From CAYMST01 sp964393115 (GTDB lineage Bacteria; Bacteroidota; Bacteroidia; Cytophagales; Cyclobacteriaceae): a DNA stretch of 5,625 nt. The notes under the pieces were generated by a model. It saw only the letters and a program-made list of their open reading frames with translations, had not been told where the DNA came from and did not search any database. Below are positions 1 to 5,625 of this stretch, one piece after another (the first letter of the stretch is position 1; each line of letters begins with the position of its first letter). The stretch lies in NCBI GenBank assembly GCA_964393115.1, contig CAYMST010000302.1, positions 1-5,625 on the forward strand. The letters are read 5' to 3'. The position numbers were made by a program, and so were the translations under genes.

Positions 1-14
1 CAGGAGCGCAGCAT
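1..14 (-). CDS. Possible start of a further downstream gene (partial)
   Basis: An ATG at 14-12 on the minus strand opens a frame (ATG CTG CGC TCC ...) that leaves the window after four full codons. It lies 52 bp after the TAA of the glycosidase-barrel gene and is preceded by an AT-rich stretch, as expected for a Bacteroidota start. Four codons do not allow identification; this could be chance. Confidence 0.2.
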
Positions 15-66
15 TTATAATTAATCTTGATTTATATAGATTGAATATCTTCATAGTTGTATGATT

Positions 67-3000
67 TTACCTTCCAACATTGATATGTAGATATGTCCTA
101 AATTCCCATTCGTTTCCATTTGGAAAACCAAACGCTGTCGGGTTAGCACTTGCGTTCCCAACAGCATCCAGTGCTTGTGTTGGATTGTATCTTGGAGAAA
201 ACTCATCCAGAGAGCGCCACATAAATCGCATCCCAAATTGTGTATTGGGGAGTACGAACCAATCGGGTTTCCCCAACGTGGTAGACACATCTGCCATGAG
301 CTGCAAAGGATAAGTCAAGTTGAAGTCTCTATGGTAATCGAAAGGTCCCCAGTCATTGACCTTCACATGCGATAGTAGCTTAACTTTTTTGTAAATGAGT
401 TTTATATCACCTCCAAACCGGTTAATAATGCGTTGGTCACTTCCATTCGCCTGACCTTCACCACCATAGAAGTTCGCCACCCAGCCAAAATCTGGTCCCC
501 ACTTGGAAACGATTCGGCTATGCGCCTCCCAAAGGTTGGCGGCTGGTGCTGCGCCCGGAAACGTAAATATCGTTCTTCCATCACCCAAAATTCCAATTGC
601 TGCATCTTGAGAGGTCGGGAAATGTCGGTATACAAACCCTGCACTAACTGCCAGCTTCGCATCTTCCTTTCGATCGTTGTCCCATTCATACATCCATGTA
701 CCTGGCGTCAGGTCATATGTAAACAATATCTCCCCTGCCACGGTCTCCCGGTTGGACCTAACGGAAAATGGATCATCAATAATATTTCTCGGACGCGCAG
801 GGGCGGGTGCATCTGAAGGAATAGGGTCAATGAGTGGCTTTTGCCACATGAAGTTAGGTCCGATTTGTAAATTCCCTATGGTATAAGTAAAACCAGACAA
901 GACGTTATTGAGGTTCCCCGAACCCGGATCTCTCAATTTCCACCCTGTAAATGTCTGCGTTTGATCACTACCTCCTCTGGCCACAAGTCCAAGGGACGAA
1001 GCCTGACCATACCAGTTGATCGATCCTCCTGTATAAGTAAGTTTTATTTTACCTCCCCAAGTATCCGAATTCCTTATTTTATCCGCCAATACTTCATAGT
1101 TATCAGCACTTCCACGTACTACTTGAAACTCGCGTCCAACTAGTGGCTGTCCCCCCCAAATACCTCCTATTTCGATGCCTAACTTACCAAGTTGCTTTTC
1201 AGCATGTAGTGTGGCACGACGGGTTTTGGGTTGTGGAACCGCAATTGAACTCACAGCTGGTTGTGCGTTATCAACATCTTCATGAAAGATAACTGTCCAT
1301 TTAATATCTGCTACTTCCTTCGAATACTTAGCAAAGACTGCTGGATTCGCCGCCCACCAAAGCTCGGGACCATAGGCAACAGTTAACCCTTTCAGTTTCT
1401 TTTTCCCCTCTAGCTCAAAACCATTCGGAGCAAGCCCATTATAGATATCAATGTTCGGGCCGTAGTTGGCTTCTCGGTATAACCCAAAGAAGTCTCCTTC
1501 ATATCCCCAGTGGTAATGTCCTGTTCTATAAAATCCTTTTAGATCAAATGACTTATGATGCCAGGTATATTCCGCTTGGTAGACTTGAATTCTGTTTAAA
1601 TCTGAAGTAGGTAGATTGCCGTTCTGAGAAGATAACGTTCGAACTCTACCTCTATTTTCGTAGAATATCTCGTTAATAGGGTTCTCCGCTACATTTCCCA
1701 AAATGCTGAATGTAACGTTGGCTCTAAAGCTTTCATTGGGTTTACCCTCAATACCCACAAAATAGGATTCCATATAGTCAAAACCCTGTCTATTGGGGTA
1801 TTGAAGGGTATTTGGGTTATTATTTTCAGGAGTAGTCGTCAGCTCACCACCCGTAACAAATGTGGTAAACTCACCTCTCAACTCACTAATACCTATTTTA
1901 CCTCCTTTTTGTGCTTCTAAAGCGGCTTTATCTGCTCGAGCCTTCATCACGCCATCTAAAAGTTGGATTTGGCCAAAATGCCGATCAAGTGTTTCACCAG
2001 ATTCGCCTGGAGCATATGGAGAGAATTCATGAACATCTTTTAGCATATAGTACGCCGCACGCGGGTAGAGATCATAAAGTCCTCTGGCATTAGTAGGACC
2101 CTTTGCGCAAATGCCAAACCACTCCTCATTCATATTATTTTCCCCTGCTACAAAGTCATTCGGATACCCACCATTGGACCAAGAAGCATTATTATCATGT
2201 ATATCTAAGTCTTCTGTTTGCCCATATTTCCACCATCCATCACTGAATTGGAAAGTAAACCCACCTATGGAGTTTCGGGACCCTCCTATGGCAGAAGCAT
2301 TAGTATAAATCTCCTTCCAATTGTGATATAGATAATAGGATTGACTCTTTTGATCTTCAGCATTGTCAATCACATTGAAGGCATCAGCACCAAATTCCGT
2401 GAACATGATGGGCATGTTCAACTCGCTTCTTACTCGTTCGAAAGCATCACGAAACGACTGACCACGATACATGTTAGTACCGAAGATGTCAAAATCCTTA
2501 CATTCTTCTTTTATAATATCTAAAAACAAAAGGTCCCCATTACAAATGGCGATTGGGTGAGATTTATCAATGGCTTTCATCGTTTTGGCAGCCTCGTTAA
2601 ATAGCTTATACATAGCTTTAGCACGTACCGTTGACTTCCGTTTATCTATGGGAATATCTTCTGTCTCTGCACCATCCCAAAAGAGTCCGTAGTTATTTTC
2701 GTTTCCTAAAAGAAACATAAGTAAACCACGGGTATCCTTAAAGTTTTGAACCAGGGTACTTACTTCCTTGAGAAGTTGCTCCTGGACATTCGGATTTGCG
2801 TAATCAGTGTTGGTGATATAGCTACCATTTAGTGTAACTCCGTATCTCCCGAATGAGTGATTCAACATGGTATAAATACCGTACTCATCATAAATATAGC
2901 TTATCCACTTGGCGGGAACTCCGGTGTATTGACGAATTACATTAACTCCCATATTTTTGAGAAGTGCCATCTCACCATCAAGAGCTTCTTTAATAATCTC

Positions 3001-3210
3001 TTCAGGCTGAGTCCATAGACTATAGGAATAATTTTGACCTATTGGAATATAATCCCAATTCATACCATTGATCATAAAGGCTTTATCATCAACCGTAAGA
3101 GTCATTCCATCACTTTGCTTAAGCACACTAACCTTGTGTGACTGTCCCGTTAAGGGTGGAGAGGCTGCGATGATAAACATCGCAACCATCAAAAAGACCT
3201 TTCTCTTCAT
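67..3210 (-). CDS. GH2-like (clan GH-A) glycosidase or transglycosylase fused to a probable outer-membrane beta-barrel
   Basis: Protein of 1047 residues. Residues 1 to about 22 form a signal peptide (MKRK plus hydrophobic core, no lipobox Cys). Residues about 35-400 resemble the TIM-barrel domain of GH2: 'INGMNW' at 47-52, 'GVNVIR' at 88-93, acid/base candidate E171 in 'LLGNENN', nucleophile candidate E272 in 'IMFTEFGAD', and 'GFTFQFSDGWW' at 317-327 on a late strand. The N-terminal sandwich domains of classical GH2 enzymes are absent. Distant GH72- or GH5-like relatives are an alternative, so hydrolysis versus transglycosylation is open. From about 440 to the end, aromatic-rich amphipathic strands joined by short turns suggest a porin-like barrel, ending in the alternating strand F1037-V1045. 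A Pro-rich stretch at 795-814 is probably a loop. The start lies 21 bp after the upstream gene's TAG, so the two are probably co-transcribed. No frameshift is seen. Catalytic-domain call is strong, barrel call moderate, substrate unknown. Confidence 0.88.
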   Translation of the reverse strand: MKRKVFLMVAMFIIAASPPLTGQSHKVSVLKQSDGMTLTVDDKAFMINGMNWDYIPIGQNYSYSLWTQPEEIIKEALDGEMALLKNMGVNVIRQYTGVPAKWISYIYDEYGIYTMLNHSFGRYGVTLNGSYITNTDYANPNVQEQLLKEVSTLVQNFKDTRGLLMFLLGNENNYGLFWDGAETEDIPIDKRKSTVRAKAMYKLFNEAAKTMKAIDKSHPIAICNGDLLFLDIIKEECKDFDIFGTNMYRGQSFRDAFERVRSELNMPIMFTEFGADAFNVIDNAEDQKSQSYYLYHNWKEIYTNASAIGGSRNSIGGFTFQFSDGWWKYGQTEDLDIHDNNASWSNGGYPNDFVAGENNMNEEWFGICAKGPTNARGLYDLYPRAAYYMLKDVHEFSPYAPGESGETLDRHFGQIQLLDGVMKARADKAALEAQKGGKIGISELRGEFTTFVTGGELTTTPENNNPNTLQYPNRQGFDYMESYFVGIEGKPNESFRANVTFSILGNVAENPINEIFYENRGRVRTLSSQNGNLPTSDLNRIQVYQAEYTWHHKSFDLKGFYRTGHYHWGYEGDFFGLYREANYGPNIDIYNGLAPNGFELEGKKKLKGLTVAYGPELWWAANPAVFAKYSKEVADIKWTVIFHEDVDNAQPAVSSIAVPQPKTRRATLHAEKQLGKLGIEIGGIWGGQPLVGREFQVVRGSADNYEVLADKIRNSDTWGGKIKLTYTGGSINWYGQASSLGLVARGGSDQTQTFTGWKLRDPGSGNLNNVLSGFTYTIGNLQIGPNFMWQKPLIDPIPSDAPAPARPRNIIDDPFSVRSNRETVAGEILFTYDLTPGTWMYEWDNDRKEDAKLAVSAGFVYRHFPTSQDAAIGILGDGRTIFTFPGAAPAANLWEAHSRIVSKWGPDFGWVANFYGGEGQANGSDQRIINRFGGDIKLIYKKVKLLSHVKVNDWGPFDYHRDFNLTYPLQLMADVSTTLGKPDWFVLPNTQFGMRFMWRSLDEFSPRYNPTQALDAVGNASANPTAFGFPNGNEWEFRTYLHINVGR
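70..1893 (-). other. Encoded domain: probable outer-membrane beta-barrel
   Basis: Residues about 440-1047. Many segments alternate hydrophobic/aromatic and polar residues and are joined by tight turns, for example 541-566, 664-687, 718-745, 773-790, 823-861 and 931-975. Trp and Tyr are abundant, as expected of aromatic girdles, and the chain ends in an amphipathic strand (YLHINV near the C terminus). These traits fit a transmembrane barrel, but I did not recognise a named family. A large soluble beta-rich domain is the main alternative. Confidence 0.6.
2011..3123 (-). other. Encoded domain: GH2-like TIM barrel with both catalytic glutamates
   Basis: Residues about 30-400 of the 1047-residue protein. 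The acid/base candidate E171 is the GAA codon at 2700-2698 and the nucleophile candidate E272 is the GAA codon at 2397-2395, 101 residues apart, compatible with clan GH-A retaining enzymes. The order 'NG.NW', 'G.N.IR', 'GNE', 'TEFG' follows the GH2 C-terminal domain consensus. An Asn/Gly/Asp-rich insertion at about 335-362 precedes the closing helix segment 'GLYDLYPRAAYYML' (377-390). Confidence 0.8.
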
Positions 3211-3231
3211 TTGGATAGATTGTTAAGTCTA

Positions 3232-5451
3232 CTACTTCAAGAACTTTGCCACGTAGATAGCGTCACCATACACCAACCTTAGTGTGTATAACCCTTGATC
3301 TAATCTACTTACGTCTAAAACCAATCCCTGGCTGCCTAATTGGTACGATAAGTGCACTTCTTGACCGATAGAATTTACGGCATGTGCTTGAATACCACTA
3401 ACAGGCTTTAACGCTCTTAGGCTTACGAATAACTGATTACTAGCAGGGTTTGGATAGGTAGATACAAGGGTTGATGCATCAATGGCACTTAGGGTCAACG
3501 CGGTAAAGCTTATCGAGTACGACTTGGTTGTTATGCCATCTTCAGCCGTAACCATAATTATTGCCTCCCCCGGGACACCGGTTGCTTGTGTAATTGACAC
3601 TGTGGCATTCGCATCCGTAGCCATTGCACTGACCATTGGAGTGGATGGGTTAGCTTCCTCTAATATGAAGTCATATTGTAAAGTTTCAGATGCAAAATCA
3701 GCTAATGGCGTCTCGCCGATACTGATTCCTGATAAGGTTGCATCTGAAGATTTAGCAACAGGATTGTTAGTATAGAAGTAAAAATTGTCAATGAAAATAG
3801 TGGTAGCACCTATGGGTCTACCTACCAAGATATATTGCGAAAGCTTGGTCTTAGTAGTCAGATTCGTAAAGTCACTTAATGGAATATCATAACTGACCCA
3901 CTCTCCCTTGTTTGGTTCCATGAAGTCAACCTGATGTTCAGTATCGTCTTTGTCTTCGGCATTTGAAAAAGCTCCATCAGGTCCAAAATCAACCAACTTC
4001 ATTGAAAACTGGGTAAAGTCGCTTGACCATACATCTATATGGACGTGGGTCATGTCGGTGATATCCAACTGATTGGCAACCGTTTCAATACCCACAAAAT
4101 CTAAGCCCGAATAACGCTTCACCGCATTATCAGCTATCATCGTATCTAGTAAAGCTCCCGCTGACCAATCGGTACGATAAGTATCAACGGTAACGTCTGT
4201 GTAAGCGTCACTGAATAAGGAAATAACATTCTCCGCGGCGTGGGACGGTGCCGGGGCAGCCATCGATGGAGCCATGGCTACAGGCTCTACTGGCGTAATA
4301 GACACTTCCCCTTTGTAGAAGTAAAAATTGTCAATGAAAACCGTCGAAGCACCAGCAGGACGACCGACTAATATGTATTGAGATAATTTAGTTTTGGTAG
4401 TCAAATTCACGAAATCGCTCAAAGGAATATCATAACTAATCCATTCTCCCTTGTTTGGTTCCATAAAGTCAACTTGATGTTCGGTATCGTCTTTGTCTTC
4501 GGCATTTGAAAAAGCGCCATCTGGGCCGAAGTCAACTAACTTCAATGAAAACTGGGTAAAGTCGCTTGACCATACATCTATATGAACATGAGTCATCTCA
4601 GTAATATCTAATTGATTCGCGACCGTTTCAATACCCACAAAATCCAACCCTGAATAACGCTTCACTGCATTATCAGCTATCATCGTATCTAGTAAAGTTC
4701 CTGCTGACCAATCAGTACGATAAGTATCAACGGTAACGTCCATATAAGCATCACTAAAAATTGAGATTACATCTTCAGCATCATGCGTCGGAGCCGATGG
4801 AGCCGTAGTTGGAGCAGAAGCAACTGGCTCTTCTGGAGTTACAACCTCTCCTTTATAAAAATAAAAGTTATCAATGAAAACCGTCGAAGCACCAGCAGGA
4901 CGACCGACTAATATGTACTGTGATAATTTAGTCTTGGTAGTCAAATTCACGAAATCGCTCAAAGGAATATCATAACTAATCCATTCTCCCTTATTTGGTT
5001 CCATAAAGTCAACTTGATGTTCGGTATCGTCTTTGCCTTCATCATTTGAAAAAGCTCCATCTGGACCGAAGTCAACTAACTTCAATGAAAACTGGGTGAA
5101 ATCCCCTGACCATACATCGATATGAACGTGGGTCATATCGGTAATGTCTAACTGATTAGCGACCGTTTCGATACCCACAAAATCTAAGCCCGAATAGCGC
5201 TTCACCGCATTATCGGCTATCGTCGTATCCAATAACGTTGCTACTGACCAGCTTGTGCGATAGGTATCAACAGTCACATCAGTATAGGCGTCACTAAAAA
5301 TTGAGATTACATCTTCGGCATCGTGTGTCGGTGCAGAAGGCACCTCAGAAGGGGTACTCAGAATTGCCTCAACTCGTGCTGAAGCCATTAAATCGCTTTT
5401 GAATAGCAAAGCGATCATCATAAAATATACTAGTGTAAATCGAGACATCAT
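3232..5451 (-). CDS. Secreted T9SS surface protein with three tandem CBM-like domains, no catalytic domain
   Basis: Probable extracellular polysaccharide-binding protein of 739 residues. Residues 1-25 are a Sec signal peptide (MMSR, hydrophobic stretch to F17, likely cleavage after MASA at 22-25). Three copies of a ~160-residue domain follow at about 41-200, 221-380 and 402-560, separated by Pro/Ala/Thr/Glu-rich linkers. Each copy runs from 'VIS(I/L)FSDAY' through 'HVHIDVW' and 'YDIPLSDF' to 'FIDNFYFY', the pattern of jelly-roll carbohydrate-binding modules often attached to Bacteroidota glucanases. Residues about 568-650 match the cadherin-like beta-sandwich family (ends in VTAEDG...KSYSISF). 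Residues about 660-739 are a type A T9SS sorting domain (YPNP at 666-669, GLYTLRL near the end). No catalytic domain is visible, so binding or scaffolding is inferred; the ligand is unknown. ATG at 5451 is followed directly by a second ATG; neither has a Shine-Dalgarno, as is usual in this phylum. First gene of a probable two-gene operon. Confidence 0.9.
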   Translation of the reverse strand: MMSRFTLVYFMMIALLFKSDLMASARVEAILSTPSEVPSAPTHDAEDVISIFSDAYTDVTVDTYRTSWSVATLLDTTIADNAVKRYSGLDFVGIETVANQLDITDMTHVHIDVWSGDFTQFSLKLVDFGPDGAFSNDEGKDDTEHQVDFMEPNKGEWISYDIPLSDFVNLTTKTKLSQYILVGRPAGASTVFIDNFYFYKGEVVTPEEPVASAPTTAPSAPTHDAEDVISIFSDAYMDVTVDTYRTDWSAGTLLDTMIADNAVKRYSGLDFVGIETVANQLDITEMTHVHIDVWSSDFTQFSLKLVDFGPDGAFSNAEDKDDTEHQVDFMEPNKGEWISYDIPLSDFVNLTTKTKLSQYILVGRPAGASTVFIDNFYFYKGEVSITPVEPVAMAPSMAAPAPSHAAENVISLFSDAYTDVTVDTYRTDWSAGALLDTMIADNAVKRYSGLDFVGIETVANQLDITDMTHVHIDVWSSDFTQFSMKLVDFGPDGAFSNAEDKDDTEHQVDFMEPNKGEWVSYDIPLSDFTNLTTKTKLSQYILVGRPIGATTIFIDNFYFYTNNPVAKSSDATLSGISIGETPLADFASETLQYDFILEEANPSTPMVSAMATDANATVSITQATGVPGEAIIMVTAEDGITTKSYSISFTALTLSAIDASTLVSTYPNPASNQLFVSLRALKPVSGIQAHAVNSIGQEVHLSYQLGSQGLVLDVSRLDQGLYTLRLVYGDAIYVAKFLK
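3235..3474 (-). other. Encoded domain: type A T9SS C-terminal sorting domain
   Basis: Residues about 660-739 of the first gene product. The motif 'STYPNPASNQLFVSL', the central 'AVNSIGQEV' and the terminal 'GLYTLRLVYGDAIYVAKFLK' follow the family order (YPNP, G..v, G.Y.l.......KfvK). In known systems this domain directs passage through the type IX translocon and is removed as the protein is anchored to or released from the cell surface. Confidence 0.92.
3772..4248 (-). repeat. CBM-like domain repeat, copy 3
   Basis: Encodes residues 402-560, offset 543 bp from copy 2 because the preceding linker is one residue longer. Most substitutions against copy 2 lie at the two ends of the domain (for example PTHDAED to PSHAAEN, and GRPAGASTV to GRPIGATTI), and the middle is nearly unchanged. 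It is joined by a short linker to the cadherin-like sandwich. Confidence 0.92.
4312..4791 (-). repeat. CBM-like domain repeat, copy 2
   Basis: Encodes residues 221-380. It is about 94% identical in protein to copy 1 and about 91% to copy 3 (14 differences in 160). At DNA level the closer partner changes along its length: copy 1 at 4321-4560, copy 3 at 4624-4743. It is followed by a 21-residue linker rich in Pro, Ala and Met. Confidence 0.92.
4852..5331 (-). repeat. CBM-like domain repeat, copy 1
   Basis: Encodes residues 41-200 of the T9SS protein. It differs from copy 2 at 9 of 160 residues by hand alignment (T57M, S67D, V70A, A71G, T77M, D105E, G116S, D137A, G139D), with no gaps. The offset to copy 2 is exactly 540 bp. 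Residues 201-220 form a Pro/Ala/Thr-rich linker to the next copy. Confidence 0.92.
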
Positions 5452-5625
5452 ATTTTTAGGAGTTATATATTTTCGCAGTTTTTTTTATGGAATAACGCCG
5501 TTATTATTTTTATGGTTGAGATAATACACTACATCAAAAACACATCAGTAGTTATTTAGTTATACATCATATAGATTCAAAATATTGGTTTAAACGGCTT
5601 ATATAAAGATTTTTATTTCTCAATT
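5452..5625 (-). promoter_or_regulatory. AT-rich leader and probable promoter region of the two-gene operon
   Basis: 174 bp upstream of the first gene with no credible coding region on either strand. On the minus strand the nearest thing to the Bacteroidota -7 element TAnnTTTG is TGTTTTTG at 5542-5535 (one mismatch), which would place a start of transcription roughly 75-80 nt before the ATG. No TTG-type -33 element stands at the usual distance, so the exact promoter is unassigned. No Shine-Dalgarno precedes the ATG. Confidence 0.4.
5491..5505. promoter_or_regulatory. 15-bp perfect palindrome in the operon leader, possible operator
   Basis: AATAACG-C-CGTTATT has 7-bp arms around one central base. 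It lies 40-54 bp upstream of the first ATG, is GC-centred within a very AT-rich leader, and is bracketed by two direct copies of TTTTTATGG (5482-5490 and 5507-5515). The symmetry is exact; the regulatory role is inferred, and no regulator gene is in the window. Confidence 0.3.

Noticed and set aside
23..42. Short inverted repeat AATCT ... AGATT after the second gene, considered as a terminator
   Set aside because: Only 5 AT-rich pairs, a 10-base loop and no adjoining T-run on the minus strand; too weak to call.
30..48. ATATAGATT near position 34 recurring near 5570, considered as flanking repeats of a mobile unit
   Set aside because: Only 9 AT-rich bases shared in the same orientation, with no transposase or integrase between them; chance is enough.
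433..816. Open frame of 127 codons on the plus strand
   Set aside because: It lies wholly inside the barrel-coding region, its translation has no recognisable domain, and it has no leader or context. It is a shadow of the minus-strand gene.
3482..3775. Open frame of 97 codons on the plus strand
   Set aside because: Antisense to the cadherin-like and sorting-domain region; the Val/Ala/Ser-rich composition simply mirrors the real gene.
3772..5331. The tandem DNA repeats considered as a CRISPR array or non-coding satellite
   Set aside because: The 540-bp period stays in one long open frame, the differences are mostly silent, and each unit encodes a whole domain, so this is a protein-domain duplication.
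5577..5584. ATATTTTG on the minus strand, considered as a -7 promoter element
   Set aside because: It is one base short of the TAnnTTTG spacing and no -33 partner is evident.

Overview
The window most likely comes from a member of the Bacteroidota (Flavobacteriia or Cytophagia type, probably free-living or marine). Three things point there: a C-terminal type IX secretion (T9SS) sorting domain with a YPNP motif, AT-rich leaders with no Shine-Dalgarno sequence, and a carbohydrate-binding-like repeat of the kind found in Bacteroidota polysaccharide-degrading proteins. The phylum call is fairly firm; anything finer is a guess.

Layout: everything reads on the minus strand, so it runs from high to low coordinates. 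Positions 5625-5452 are a 174-bp AT-rich leader containing a 15-bp palindrome and a pair of 9-bp direct repeats. Positions 5451-3232 encode a 739-residue secreted surface protein: signal peptide, three nearly identical ~160-residue jelly-roll-like (CBM-like) domains, a cadherin-like beta-sandwich, and a T9SS sorting domain. It has no recognisable catalytic domain. After a 21-bp gap, positions 3210-67 encode a 1047-residue protein with a signal peptide, a clan GH-A (GH2-like) TIM barrel with both catalytic glutamates, and about 600 C-terminal residues that look like an outer-membrane beta-barrel. Positions 66-1 are a short spacer, and a possible further ATG at position 14 leads out of the window.

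How they may work together (inference): the two genes look like one transcription unit dedicated to a glucan or similar polysaccharide at the outer membrane. The T9SS product would sit outside the cell and bind the polymer through three copies of the same domain. The second product would join a glycosidase or transglycosylase domain to a barrel in the outer membrane. Whether the pair takes polymer in, remodels it, or helps export it cannot be decided here. No SusC/SusD pair, glycosyltransferase, RNA gene, mobile element or CRISPR array is visible.
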